Shown: positions 8,763-17,945, counted from the first letter of the stretch. The stretch: DNA of 64,000 nt from WLWS01 sp965243105 (GCA_965243105.1 CBDEUC010000003.1:1550001-1614000), one strand, 5' to 3'. Made by a program: numbers and translations. The notes: a model not told the origin generated them from the sequence alone.

Positions 8763-10059
8763 TCTAATCCTTGTTGCACTTGTTATTTCATTACCGGCGT
8801 TCTCCGCCCCAAAGATACAGCATTGGCAAACAGGCAAGGGTACCCGCGTGTACTTTGTCGAGGCCCACGAATTACCCATGGTGGATATCCAGCTATCTTT
8901 TGATGCTGGCAGTGCGCGAGATCCTGAAGGGCTTGAAGGACTGGCATCATTTACCAGCAGCCTCCTCTCCGAGGGTGCTGGCGGCCTGGGAGCGGATGAG
9001 CTTGGGTTCCAGTTCGAGCGTCTCGGCGCCAATTTTTCCGCCAGTGCAGGGGATGACTTTGCATCGGTTTCGCTGCGCAGCCTGGTTGACAAGGACAAGC
9101 TGGCACCTGCGCTGAAAAACCTGCAAAGGGTATTGAATGCGCCGGACTTTCCTGAGCAGGCCATAGAGCGACAGAGACAGCGCTACCTTGTAGGGATACA
9201 GCAGAAAAAACAGTCTCCCGGCGCCATGGCAAATGAAGCATTTTACAAGGAGGTGTTTGCGTCACATCCCTATGCCCACCCCGGCGATGGGACCGAGGAA
9301 AGCATCAGGCGTATTTCGCGAAAGGCCATCGTTGAGTTTCACCAGCAACACTACGTCGCGGCAAATGGAATTATTGCCATCGTCGGTGACCTCACCAGGA
9401 AACAGGCAAAGAAGCTTGCTGAGGACCTGACCTCCGGCTTGCAGCGCGGCAAGAAGGCGAGTCCGCTACCAGCGGTGCCTTCACTCACGAAAGCCTCCGT
9501 GATCAAGCAGGATCACCCGTCAACACAAACGCATATTTTGCTCGGTCAACCGGGCATGAAGCGCGGCGATCCGGATTACTTTCCGCTCTACGTGGGTAAC
9601 CATATTCTTGGTGGCAGCGGACTGGTTTCCATCCTGTTTGAGGAAATCAGGGAGAAGCGTGCCCTGTCCTACAGCGCCTACAGTTATTTTTCTCCCATGC
9701 GTGTGAAGGGAGCGTTCATTGCGGGGCTGTCCACGCGCGCAGACCAGGCCGATGAAGCACTTGGCGTATTGCGCGATGTCATCAGCTCCTTTATCGAAAA
9801 CGGTCCGTCTGCAGAAGCCCTGGAAGCAGCTAAAAAGAATATCACCGGTGGTTTTCCCCTGCGTATAGACAGTAACAGCAACCTGCTGGGCTATGCGACC
9901 ATCATCGGTTTTTACAACCTGCCCCTTGATTACCTGGAAACCTTTAATGACAGGGTCATGGCCGTCAGCCTGGAAGACATCAAGTCGGCAATGGCGAGGA
10001 GAATCGATCCCGACAAGCTGGTGGCGGTGATGGTCGGGCCGCTTGCCGGGGAAAACTGA
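8752..10059 (+). CDS. M16 peptidase-like protein, non-catalytic subunit
   Basis: This 435-residue protein has the M16 fold and a signal peptide (MRISLILVALVISLPAFSA), but the zinc motif is lost: the equivalent segment reads LEGLASFTSSLLSEGAGG. It therefore probably acts as the substrate-clamping partner of the upstream peptidase. The ATG is preceded by GGAGG and overlaps the partner's 3' end by 11 bases. Its TGA stop is in the same reading frame as the rsmD coding sequence that follows, with no ATG, GTG or TTG between. Confidence 0.88.
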   Translation: MRISLILVALVISLPAFSAPKIQHWQTGKGTRVYFVEAHELPMVDIQLSFDAGSARDPEGLEGLASFTSSLLSEGAGGLGADELGFQFERLGANFSASAGDDFASVSLRSLVDKDKLAPALKNLQRVLNAPDFPEQAIERQRQRYLVGIQQKKQSPGAMANEAFYKEVFASHPYAHPGDGTEESIRRISRKAIVEFHQQHYVAANGIIAIVGDLTRKQAKKLAEDLTSGLQRGKKASPLPAVPSLTKASVIKQDHPSTQTHILLGQPGMKRGDPDYFPLYVGNHILGGSGLVSILFEEIREKRALSYSAYSYFSPMRVKGAFIAGLSTRADQADEALGVLRDVISSFIENGPSAEALEAAKKNITGGFPLRIDSNSNLLGYATIIGFYNLPLDYLETFNDRVMAVSLEDIKSAMARRIDPDKLVAVMVGPLAGEN

Positions 10060-10071
10060 GGGCCAGGTCCG

Positions 10072-10641
10072 ATAAAGGGTCGTAAACAGCAGGGCAAGGT
10101 TCGTATTATCGGTGGCCTCTGGCGAGGGCGTAAGATTGCCGTGCCTGTGTTTGATGAGCTGAGGCCCACGCCGGACCGGGCCAGGGAAACCCTTTTTAAC
10201 TGGTTACAGCCGGTAATAGAAGGCGCCCGTTGTCTTGACCTCTTCGCTGGCAGCGGTGCGCTTGGCTTTGAAGCTCTTTCCCGTGGTGCGGCTGAAGTCA
10301 CCATGATAGAAAACAGGCGCGAACTTGCTGAGAACCTGCGCGAACAAGCAAGGCAGTTGCAATGTCATTCGTTAAACATTATCCACGGGGACGCACTGCA
10401 ATTCCTGGCGGGGGCCGACACGCCTTATGATCTCGTGTTTGTAGACCCTCCTTTCAGCCTCGACCTGCATGAAAAGACATGTCAATTGTTACTGGATTCG
10501 GGCTGTTTGCAGAAAACGGCGCTTGTCTACCTTGAAACTGACGGTAATATACCCGTTTTACCGGAATTCGAAGTTTATAAACAAAGCAAGGCTGCCGCTG
10601 TCAACTTTGCCCTGCTAAGAGGCAGCCAGCAGGCACCATGA
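10072..10641 (+). CDS. rsmD: 16S rRNA (guanine-966-N2)-methyltransferase
   Basis: RsmD methylates G966 of 16S rRNA. The SAM-binding motif LDLFAGSGALGFEALSRGA and the catalytic DPPF are present. The conserved N-terminus VRIIGGLWRGRK lies upstream of the first GTG (10141), so translation must begin earlier. Between the in-frame TGA at 10057-10059 and that GTG there is no ATG, GTG or TTG. The start given here is the ATA at 10072, where MKGRKQQGKVRIIGG would be expected; it could be a true AUA start, a base error, or re-initiation. Confidence 0.85.
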   Translation: MKGRKQQGKVRIIGGLWRGRKIAVPVFDELRPTPDRARETLFNWLQPVIEGARCLDLFAGSGALGFEALSRGAAEVTMIENRRELAENLREQARQLQCHSLNIIHGDALQFLAGADTPYDLVFVDPPFSLDLHEKTCQLLLDSGCLQKTALVYLETDGNIPVLPEFEVYKQSKAAAVNFALLRGSQQAP

Positions 10642-10647
10642 AAAAAA

Positions 10648-11127
10648 ATGATAACAGCAATTTATCCAGGTACTTTTGATCCGATCACTAATGGTCATAC
10701 GGACATCGTTGCAAGAGCCACGAAGCTGTTTGACAAGATCGTTGTTGCCGTCGCACAGAGCACCAGCAAGAACACCTCGTTCACCATCGACGAGAGAGTC
10801 ATGATGGCAAGAACAGCCCTGGAGAACCTTGAGAATGTCGAGGTGCGCAGTTTTGATGGCCTGATGACATCCTTTGCCAGGGACCAGGACGCCAGTGTCA
10901 TCATAAGAGGGCTTCGGGCTTTTTCTGATTTTGAAAACGAGTTCCAGATGGCAGGAATGAACCGTCATCTCAATGACAGTGCAGAAACGGTTTTTCTTAC
11001 ACCTGCCGAACATCTCAGCTTCGTGTCTTCCAGCCTTGTGCGGGAGGTGGCTGGTTATGGTGGTGATGTCAGTAATTTTGTCCACGACAGTGTCAGGAAG
11101 GCACTCGAGGAGCGCCTGGCGAAGTAA
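10648..11127 (+). CDS. coaD: phosphopantetheine adenylyltransferase
   Basis: This 159-residue enzyme is the penultimate step of coenzyme A synthesis, joining ATP and 4'-phosphopantetheine to give dephospho-CoA. The nucleotidyltransferase motif T-x-GH (YPGTFDPITNGHTDIV) and the second motif SFVSSSLVREVA are intact, and the length is normal. It follows rsmD by six bases, a common proteobacterial pairing. Confidence 0.97.
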   Translation: MITAIYPGTFDPITNGHTDIVARATKLFDKIVVAVAQSTSKNTSFTIDERVMMARTALENLENVEVRSFDGLMTSFARDQDASVIIRGLRAFSDFENEFQMAGMNRHLNDSAETVFLTPAEHLSFVSSSLVREVAGYGGDVSNFVHDSVRKALEERLAK

Positions 11128-11130
11128 TCC

Positions 11131-11382
11131 ATGGCCCTGATGATTACGTCACAATGCATCAACTGTGATGTGTGTGAACCCGCCTGCCCCAACAATGCAA
11201 TTTACGAAGGCGAAGAGCATTACCAGATCAAGCCGGAGCTATGCACCGAGTGCGTAGGCCACTTTGAGGAACAACAATGCGTCGTTTTGTGCCCGGTGGA
11301 TTGTATACCGCTCGACCCTGACCACCCTGAAACACGCGAGCAATTACAGGCGAAGTATGAAAAAATTACTGCCAATGGCTGA
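11131..11382 (+). CDS. 2[4Fe-4S] ferredoxin, YfhL/Allochromatium type
   Basis: The 83-residue protein has two cluster-binding sets: C9-x2-C12-x2-C15-x3-C19-P, and C38-x2-C41 then C50-x3-C54-P with an extra C58 in CPVDC. The eight-residue insertion between the second and third cysteines of the second set is typical of the Allochromatium/YfhL ferredoxins. The low-potential electron partner is not evident from the neighbours. It starts three bases after the coaD stop, and ggt begins inside its 3' end. Confidence 0.92.
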   Translation: MALMITSQCINCDVCEPACPNNAIYEGEEHYQIKPELCTECVGHFEEQQCVVLCPVDCIPLDPDHPETREQLQAKYEKITANG

Positions 11383-13078
11383 ATTTAAAACACCCCGACT
11401 CCTGGTTAAAGGCGCCAGCCTGTGCCTGTTGCTCGCTTTTGCGTGCCTGCAAACCGCGTGGGCCGACAAGCCACCTTCCGGTGCTATTGCCAGCGCTCAT
11501 CCACTGGCAACGAGTGCCGGTGAAGAGATCCTCAGGCAGGGCGGCAATGCCTTTGATGCTGCGATTGCCGTCACCGCGGCGCTGGCGGTAGTCGAGCCCT
11601 ACTCCTCGGGAATTGGCGGCGGCGGCTTCTGGCTGCTTCATCGTGCTTCGGATAAGAAACAGATCATGATAGACGGGCGCGAGACTGCGCCGTCACTGGC
11701 CCACAGGCGCATGTACCAGGACGAGGAAGGTAATGTTAACAAGGGCAAGTCCCTCGCCGGTGCGCTGTCTGCCGGAATCCCCGGGGTCCCCGCCGGCATG
11801 GTTCACCTGGCCAGGCATTACGGCAGGCTGTCACTTGCCGAGTCGCTCAAGCCTGCTATCAGGTATGCCAGCGATGGCTTCAAGGTTACCGAGCGTTATC
11901 AGCGACTGGTTGGTTACCGGCTTGAATCAATGCGTTCTGATCCAGAAACCGACAGAATTTTTCTCGAGGATAGTCGTATTCCGAAAATTGGCTACCGGGT
12001 TGTGCAGAAAGACCTGGCGCATACGCTGGAACTCATTGCCAGGCATGGCTTTGATGGCTTCTATCGTGGCGAGCTTGCAGACAGGATGGTGCTGGGAGTA
12101 CGCGAGGCAGGTGGTATATGGAGCCGACAGGACCTCGCAAACTACAGCGTCGTGGAACGCGAGCCCATTGTCATAAACTACAGGGGCATCAGGGTGGTGT
12201 CTGCACCACCACCATCATCGGGCGGTGTCGTCATGGGCCAGGCGCTGAAGATACTCAACCATTTTGACCTGTCAAAGATGGATGACCTGTCGCGCAAGCA
12301 TCATGTTATCGAGGCCATGCGCAGGGCCTACAGGGACAGGGCAGTTTACCTTGGCGATCCGGATTTTTTTGATGTTCCGGTCAAGCGGCTTCTTGATAAC
12401 GATTACCTTGCCGGGCTGGCAGTAACAATCGATCCGAACCGGGCAACACCAAGTGCAGAGCTTGGCAACACCCCGGGTCTTGAACAGTCCGGCGCAGACA
12501 CGACGCATTTCTCTGTTATCGACAGGGAAGGGAACCGGGTAGCGGCTACTCTCAGCATAAACCTGCCCTTTGGCGCCTGTTTTGTGCCGCCGGGTACCGG
12601 GGTGCTGTTAAACGACGAAATGGATGATTTCTCAATCAAGGCACATACGCCCAATGCCTACGGGCTCGTCGGAGACGAGGCCAATGCAGTTGCTGCCGGC
12701 AAGCGTCCATTGTCCAGCATGACACCTACGTTTATGGAGACGGAAGACAAGATAGGCATCATCGGCACACCGGGCGGTAGCCGTATTATCAGCATGGTAC
12801 TGCTGGGCGTACTTGATTTCGCTGACGGTCGCCTGCCACAGTCCTGGGTGAGCCTGCCACGGTACCACCACCAGTATCTGCCGGACGAGGTGCAGTACGA
12901 ATTGAACAGCCTGGATATGAACGAGCGTCTTGCGCTAAAGAAAAAGGGACACGTGCTGCGGGAAAAGAATCGTCGTTACGGCAACATGCATGCAATTCTC
13001 TGGGACCGCAAGCAGCGCAGGGTACATGCTGCCAGCGACCCGCGCGGTGAAGGCCAGGCAAAAGTATTCAACTACTAG
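11357..13078 (+). CDS. ggt: gamma-glutamyltransferase (glutathione hydrolase)
   Basis: This is a secreted Ntn-hydrolase of 573 residues that cleaves gamma-glutamyl bonds of glutathione in the periplasm. It has a signal peptide ending near QTAWA, the substrate loop GIGGGGFW, and the autoprocessing site at the first Thr of DTTHFSVID, which becomes the nucleophile of the small subunit. PLSSMTPT and GTPGGSRI are also conserved. The chosen ATG has AGG 11 bases upstream and overlaps the ferredoxin gene; an ATG six codons later is possible. Confidence 0.93.
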   Translation: MKKLLPMAEFKTPRLLVKGASLCLLLAFACLQTAWADKPPSGAIASAHPLATSAGEEILRQGGNAFDAAIAVTAALAVVEPYSSGIGGGGFWLLHRASDKKQIMIDGRETAPSLAHRRMYQDEEGNVNKGKSLAGALSAGIPGVPAGMVHLARHYGRLSLAESLKPAIRYASDGFKVTERYQRLVGYRLESMRSDPETDRIFLEDSRIPKIGYRVVQKDLAHTLELIARHGFDGFYRGELADRMVLGVREAGGIWSRQDLANYSVVEREPIVINYRGIRVVSAPPPSSGGVVMGQALKILNHFDLSKMDDLSRKHHVIEAMRRAYRDRAVYLGDPDFFDVPVKRLLDNDYLAGLAVTIDPNRATPSAELGNTPGLEQSGADTTHFSVIDREGNRVAATLSINLPFGACFVPPGTGVLLNDEMDDFSIKAHTPNAYGLVGDEANAVAAGKRPLSSMTPTFMETEDKIGIIGTPGGSRIISMVLLGVLDFADGRLPQSWVSLPRYHHQYLPDEVQYELNSLDMNERLALKKKGHVLREKNRRYGNMHAILWDRKQRRVHAASDPRGEGQAKVFNY

Positions 13079-13094
13079 CTGAAGGGTTGCATTG

Positions 13095-13910
13095 TCAGCT
13101 CTGGCAGCGCGGGCAGTAAAAGGTCGAGCGCTGCCCCTGCACAATCTGTCGCACCTTGCCATCGCAGCTGTTACAGGGCTCATTTGCCTTTCCGTACACG
13201 TTTAATTCCTGGGCAAAGTATCCCGGTGAACCCTCGCTGTTAACAAAGTCCCTGAGTGTTGTGCCGCCCCGCTCTATGGCCCCGGACAGGACAGTTTTAA
13301 TCGCCGCGACAAGCTGCCGGTAGCGTTCACGGGAAACCCGGCCGGCCGCGCGCCTGGGGTTTATTCCGCTCAGGTAAAGCGCCTCGCTTGCATAGATGTT
13401 GCCAACCCCGACAACATTGTGGCTATCCATGATAAACAGCTTTATCGCCTGGGAGCGGCCCCTTGAAGGCAGGTAAAGACTGTCGGCATCAAAGCCGTTA
13501 TCAAGCGGTTCAGGGCCAAGTGTCCTGAGCAACTTGTGTTCAAGCGGTGACCGCCCTGCCCATAACATGCAACCAAAGCGTCTTGGATCCCTGAAGCGAA
13601 GACACTTTCCGTTATCAAGGATGATATCTACGTGGTCATGTTTTTCCGGTTTTACGGATGCATCAACAATCCGCAGGCTGCCAGACATGCCAAGATGAAC
13701 CAGCACCGTTCCAGCAGCGCTGTTGAGCAGGATGTACTTTCCCCTGCGTTCAACGCTTTCAATTTTCGTGTCCCTGAGCTTGCTCGAAAGCGTGGTCGGC
13801 ACCGGCCAGCGCAACGAGCCATTCCTGACTTTTACCCGCGCAACCTGCCTGCCGGTGACGTGGGGCTTGATACCCCGCCTGGTTGTTTCTACTTCTGGTA
13901 ACTCGGGCAT
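13095..13910 (-). CDS. mutM: formamidopyrimidine-DNA glycosylase
   Basis: This 271-residue enzyme excises 8-oxoguanine and ring-opened purines. The mature N-terminus PELPEVET supplies the catalytic Pro and Glu, which fixes the start at this ATG rather than three codons upstream. The helix-two-turn-helix (GNIYASEALYLSGINP) and the C-terminal zinc finger (CNSC ... CPRC) are intact. In E. coli mutM follows rpmB-rpmG directly; here a four-gene ABC cassette lies between. Confidence 0.97.
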   Translation of the reverse strand: MPELPEVETTRRGIKPHVTGRQVARVKVRNGSLRWPVPTTLSSKLRDTKIESVERRGKYILLNSAAGTVLVHLGMSGSLRIVDASVKPEKHDHVDIILDNGKCLRFRDPRRFGCMLWAGRSPLEHKLLRTLGPEPLDNGFDADSLYLPSRGRSQAIKLFIMDSHNVVGVGNIYASEALYLSGINPRRAAGRVSRERYRQLVAAIKTVLSGAIERGGTTLRDFVNSEGSPGYFAQELNVYGKANEPCNSCDGKVRQIVQGQRSTFYCPRCQS

Positions 13911-13915
13911 GCCGG

Positions 13916-14749
13916 TCAACCCGGGTCCGCTGCAGGCAGCAGCAGCGAGGTCACGTCTGCTTCAAACTGGTATTGCAGGCCGAGGTCCGCGCGACCGAGG
14001 ACAAAGACCGGTTCTTCCATCACCAGCTCGTAACGGAGCACCCTGCCACTGCCAAGGGAAAATTGAATGCTTTGCGCTTGCCTGCCAGCAGTATAGGGCA
14101 GGATCCTGCGTGCCCTGGCCTGTTTCCAGTTATCGACAAGTGTTGCCGAATCCAGTCCCACCTGCGCGGGCTGCATGGACCACCTGTCGCCCTTTTTCTC
14201 GAGCTGGACATCCCTGATGCGCATGGCGGTGATGGTTTCTTCTACGGGTACAAGGCGAGTGCTGACAAAAAACTCGGGCTTCTGCCTGAGCTGGTGAAAA
14301 AGACCATCGTCTACCAGGTGAACGGTTTGCTGGTAATACAGGTAACGCCGCTCGTCGATGGGGTCAGTGTGGCCGAAAAGAAACTCATGCTGGTCGAGTT
14401 GCAGCAGGACCTGTGGTGGGTCAAGACCAAAAGTCGCAAGGCGGTCCCGGTCCGCAGCGATCCTGGTATGGCTGGTAGCATCAACAATAGCAAGCATGGA
14501 TTCTACGCGGTCCGGGTTTGCCCGGGCTACTATTGGCGAGACTATCATCCAGCCTGCAGCATTTTTTTCCAGTACAAGTTCCGCTTGCTGTGCCCGGGTT
14601 ATTTCTATTCGACTGGTCGCCTGTGCATCGAGATTGCTGACAGTTTCAATAACACTTTCTTCAATATCCTTCGGGCTGAACAAAAGCACGCTGAAGACAA
14701 GCACGACCAGGAGCAGGAGCCCAAGGCTAAATAGAATTCGAGCCTTCAT
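13916..14749 (-). CDS. DUF4340-type protein of Gld-like ABC cassette
   Basis: The 277-residue protein has one N-terminal helix (LFSLGLLLLVVLVFSVLLF) followed by a soluble, probably periplasmic domain. The composition and repeats such as GWMIVSPI and RWSMQPAQ fit the DUF4340 family, which often accompanies GldG-like proteins. It ends five bases before the mutM start and follows the GldG-like gene by six bases. The biochemical role is unknown; it probably works with the ABC transporter encoded upstream. Confidence 0.7.
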   Translation of the reverse strand: MKARILFSLGLLLLVVLVFSVLLFSPKDIEESVIETVSNLDAQATSRIEITRAQQAELVLEKNAAGWMIVSPIVARANPDRVESMLAIVDATSHTRIAADRDRLATFGLDPPQVLLQLDQHEFLFGHTDPIDERRYLYYQQTVHLVDDGLFHQLRQKPEFFVSTRLVPVEETITAMRIRDVQLEKKGDRWSMQPAQVGLDSATLVDNWKQARARRILPYTAGRQAQSIQFSLGSGRVLRYELVMEEPVFVLGRADLGLQYQFEADVTSLLLPAADPG

Positions 14750-14755
14750 TTATGC

Positions 14756-16093
14756 TCAGGCGTTTTTCCTGCGCCACCAGGTTACCAGGCCGGCAAGCAT
14801 GTACAGCACGGGTAGCAAGAGCAACAGCAGGACGCCAAAACCACCGATCATGACCTGCGACATGTTTAGCTGGTCGTCTTCGATTACTCGTGGCGGTAGC
14901 TGGATAAATTCTTCGTCATGGGTGAGCCAGTTAACTATTCGCATGCCAAGCTCGAGGTTGCCATGGTTGCCGACGTAGGTATTAGAGAGGAAGTCACCGT
15001 CGCCGATAACAACCACCCTTTGCTGTTGGCCATTAATTTCGCGCTCAAGACTGATGCCGATATTTAACGGGCCCTGTTTCTCCCGGTCAGGGTCAAAATC
15101 CACATCGCCGCGTAGCTCGTCGAGTTCCAGCCAGGTGTGGTTTCCGCTTTGCAGCAATGCCCGGCTTGACCAGCCCTCGACCCTTTCATTTTCAAGCGCG
15201 GTTGTTTTTGGAAAAAACACGGTCATGTCAAAACCAGCAGTGACTGCATGCTGCGGATATAGACGGGCAGTTGTCAGGGTAATGGTCGGATCGTTGATGC
15301 CAAGTAGTTGCCCGGCAGTATCAATGATAACACCCGTGCCAGGCTTAACTCCCAGTAAACCGGACATCCCTGGCATAGGGGCCGGGTCGCCGGGATCGAT
15401 GAGCCAGAGCAGGTTGCCACCATTCTCAATATAGTCAGAAATGATAGTAACTTCTCCATCAAGCAATGCGACCAGCGGACTTGCAACAACGAGAACAGAG
15501 GTGTTGTCGGGAACGACCCGGGTCTCAGCAAGATTGATCGCCAGGCTGTTAAAACCACGGTGTTTGAGTTGGGCTGCGAACTCTCCCATGTCGTGGTTAG
15601 CTTTACCAGCCGGGCTTCGTTCACCATGACCTTCAATAAACGCCAGCCACCTTTCCTTTTTTCTAAGCAGGCGTTGCAAAGCATTCACGAACTCCTGCTC
15701 ATTATCGGTTTTTACATGTTCAGCCCGGCCGTCATAGCGCAGCACGAGTTCCCCGTTAACATTTATTCCGAGGGATCGCACCTCGTCCGGCACAGCATCG
15801 GGATTTACAAATTGCAGGGATATATCCTGCTTTACTTTCTGGAATTTCCTGACGAAGTTTTTGATCAGGCTGCGCAGCTCCGAGTTTTCTCTCGCGTAAG
15901 CCGTTATGGCCAGTGGCTTCTCGGCCTTTTGCAGGATTTCGTGGCTGGCCCGGGAAAGGGTGTGCCTGCCTGAACGAGTCAGGTCAGCTTCAAGGTAGTA
16001 GCGGGTGCTCAGCCACGCCGCCAGCACAAATGCGAGCACGATGAATACTGCATTCAGGTAACTTAACAGCCTGAGTATTAGCTGCTGGTTCAT
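14756..16093 (-). CDS. GldG-like ABC transporter auxiliary protein
   Basis: The 445-residue protein has an N-terminal helix (about residues 11-30), a large extracytoplasmic domain and a C-terminal helix (GVLLLLLLPVLYMLAGLV). It resembles the GldG/DUF4350 family: the FIEGHGERSP and NLLWLIDPGD segments are typical. In Bacteroidetes, GldG works with GldA and GldF in gliding; in proteobacteria the role is undefined and gliding should not be assumed. The ATG overlaps the permease stop (ATGA), choosing this start over an upstream one. Confidence 0.8.
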   Translation of the reverse strand: MNQQLILRLLSYLNAVFIVLAFVLAAWLSTRYYLEADLTRSGRHTLSRASHEILQKAEKPLAITAYARENSELRSLIKNFVRKFQKVKQDISLQFVNPDAVPDEVRSLGINVNGELVLRYDGRAEHVKTDNEQEFVNALQRLLRKKERWLAFIEGHGERSPAGKANHDMGEFAAQLKHRGFNSLAINLAETRVVPDNTSVLVVASPLVALLDGEVTIISDYIENGGNLLWLIDPGDPAPMPGMSGLLGVKPGTGVIIDTAGQLLGINDPTITLTTARLYPQHAVTAGFDMTVFFPKTTALENERVEGWSSRALLQSGNHTWLELDELRGDVDFDPDREKQGPLNIGISLEREINGQQQRVVVIGDGDFLSNTYVGNHGNLELGMRIVNWLTHDEEFIQLPPRVIEDDQLNMSQVMIGGFGVLLLLLLPVLYMLAGLVTWWRRKNA

Positions 16094-16839
16094 TGGTGTG
16101 TTCGAACCCGGTCCAGCCGCCATATACAAAGCGCAAGGAACAGTAGCGACGAGAGAAAAAAGAAGGCGAGATCGATCGTGTTGAATGCACCACTGAGCAT
16201 CGCGTTAAAATGTTTTTGCAGGGACACGTAGTTTGCCAGGGCTTCAACCTGTGGGTTTTCCGTGTCATTCGTTATATGGCTGATCCATAGCAGGAAGCTG
16301 AAAAGGAAGCTGCTGATGGCGGCCATTGGCGGAGAATGATTAAGGCTGGAGAAAAACAGGCCGATGCAGGCGAACACGGAAAACAGCATCAACAAACCGA
16401 GAAAACCGGAAAACAGCAGGCCGGTGTCAAGGCTTGTTCCAGCGGCAAGGCTTGCTGGCATAAGCGCAATTGCCAGGGCTATTAAACAGTAATACGACAT
16501 CACGGCGAGGTACTTGCCGAGAACAATAGAGGTTACAGAGGCAGGTGAAGAGAGGAGCAGCTTGATCGTGCCGCTGCGCAGCTCGTCACTGAAAAACCGC
16601 ATGGTGACAAAAGGAGATATCAGCAACATCAACACGCCTGCTATCTGTAACACCCCCACGATAACAACCTCGGTGATCCCGCGACTGGCATAGAGAGCGG
16701 TGGATTCCATGTACCTGGATAACAACAGGTAAAAGAATATGCCCAGCAGGAACTGTACGCAGGCGAGGATGAGCCAGGGCAGCGGTGATGAAAACAGTCT
16801 TCTGAAATCATGGATTGCAATGACCAGCGCCAGTTTCAT
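16090..16839 (-). CDS. ABC-2 type permease (GldF-like)
   Basis: The 249-residue integral membrane protein has about six helices and the ABC-2 motif FFSDELRSGTIKLLLSSPAS between helices 2 and 3. It overlaps the ATPase gene by four bases at one end and the GldG-like gene by four at the other, so ATPase, permease and auxiliary protein form one translational unit. The substrate is unknown. Confidence 0.88.
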   Translation of the reverse strand: MKLALVIAIHDFRRLFSSPLPWLILACVQFLLGIFFYLLLSRYMESTALYASRGITEVVIVGVLQIAGVLMLLISPFVTMRFFSDELRSGTIKLLLSSPASVTSIVLGKYLAVMSYYCLIALAIALMPASLAAGTSLDTGLLFSGFLGLLMLFSVFACIGLFFSSLNHSPPMAAISSFLFSFLLWISHITNDTENPQVEALANYVSLQKHFNAMLSGAFNTIDLAFFFLSSLLFLALCIWRLDRVRTHQ

Positions 16840-17807
16840 TCCTGCTCCTCCTGCAGCATAGTGCTGACCTGCCCCGAGGTGAGCTTCAGGAAAGTCTGTT
16901 CCAGCGTGCCTGATTCGGGCACAAGCTCATAAAGGCCCCAGTCATTCTCGACAGACAGTTTTACCAGCGCTTCACTTACCTCGTCGCCGTTGCTGGCAGA
17001 CAGGCGAAAGCGTTGCCCGTCCAGCACTTCTACCTGCTCGACCCCACCCAGCATGGAAAGCTCTTCAGGTAATGGCGGGCGGCGCAGGGCGACGCTAATG
17101 ACGCTGCTTCCTTCTTCGCCGGCCAGCTCGCCAACCCCGGCGTCGAGCACCAGCTTACCCTGGTTAATGATCAGCACGCGGTCACAGCTGCTTTGAACCT
17201 CGGGCAGGATGTGGGTAGACAGGATTACGCTGTGGTCTTCACCCAGCTCAGCGATCAATTTCCTGATTTCAATTATCTGGATGGGATCAAGGCCGGAACT
17301 CGGCTCGTCCAGCACCACGAGGGCAGGCGAATGCACGATTGCCTGGGCGATGCCGACGCGTTGTTGATATCCCTTGGAAAGATTTCGAATAAGCCTGTCG
17401 CCGTGGTTCTCAAGGCCACATCTTTCCCGGGCATATTGAATGGAGCTTGCAAGGGCGCTCTTCGCGACCCTGCGCAGCCTTGCGCAATAAAGCAGGTACT
17501 CGTCGACTTTCATGTCAGGGTAAAGCGGCGGGTGTTCCGGCAGAAACCCCAGCTGCTGTTTCGCCGCCAGGGGCTCCGACACGATATCATGACCGGCAAT
17601 AGAAACAGTGCCTTCACTGGCTGCGAGTACGCCGCAGATAATTTGCATGGTGCTGCTCTTGCCGGCACCGTTGGGGCCCAGGAAACCGAGTATTTCTCCG
17701 CGGGCGAGGGAGAAGCTTATGTTGTCGACAGCACAATAATCGCCGTAATAGCGGCTCACTTCGTTCACCGACACCATGGTGTCGCCTGTCGTGGGCTTAC
17801 TTGCCAT
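16836..17807 (-). CDS. ABC transporter ATP-binding protein (GldA/CcmA-like)
   Basis: This 323-residue ATPase has Walker A GPNGAGKSST, signature LSKGYQQRVG, Walker B LVVLDEPSSGLD and switch His in ILSTHILPE. A C-terminal extension of about 100 residues is typical of ABC-2 exporters. It is the first gene of the cassette. An ATG ten codons downstream (MVSVNEV) is an alternative start; neither has a clear ribosome-binding site. Confidence 0.9.
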   Translation of the reverse strand: MASKPTTGDTMVSVNEVSRYYGDYCAVDNISFSLARGEILGFLGPNGAGKSSTMQIICGVLAASEGTVSIAGHDIVSEPLAAKQQLGFLPEHPPLYPDMKVDEYLLYCARLRRVAKSALASSIQYARERCGLENHGDRLIRNLSKGYQQRVGIAQAIVHSPALVVLDEPSSGLDPIQIIEIRKLIAELGEDHSVILSTHILPEVQSSCDRVLIINQGKLVLDAGVGELAGEEGSSVISVALRRPPLPEELSMLGGVEQVEVLDGQRFRLSASNGDEVSEALVKLSVENDWGLYELVPESGTLEQTFLKLTSGQVSTMLQEEQE

Positions 17808-17913
17808 GCCAGACCGTCACAGCGTGTTTTTTACCTGGGGCATGACACGGAAGTTTAATTCCCTGAATATTAATCTCCAGTGTTTCTGCGTCGCCGCCGG
17901 GAAAATATCGTCG

Positions 17914-17945
17914 TAAAAAATAAAAAACCCGCCATCGGCGGGTTT
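17914..17945 (-). terminator. rho-independent terminator after rpmG
   Basis: On the minus strand a 9-bp stem (AAACCCGCC with GGCGGGTTT, loop of three) is followed by a T-rich run. It lies 27 bases after the rpmG stop and before the ABC ATPase gene, so the ribosomal protein operon probably ends here and the ABC cassette has its own promoter. Confidence 0.85.

Noticed and set aside
13883..14734. 283-codon open frame antisense to the DUF4340 gene
   Set aside because: The minus-strand frame has a clean membrane-anchor start and fits the operon; the plus-strand frame has no domain-like features.
17193..17858. 221-codon open frame antisense to the ABC ATPase gene
   Set aside because: It is a shadow of the coding strand: the opposite frame encodes all ABC motifs.
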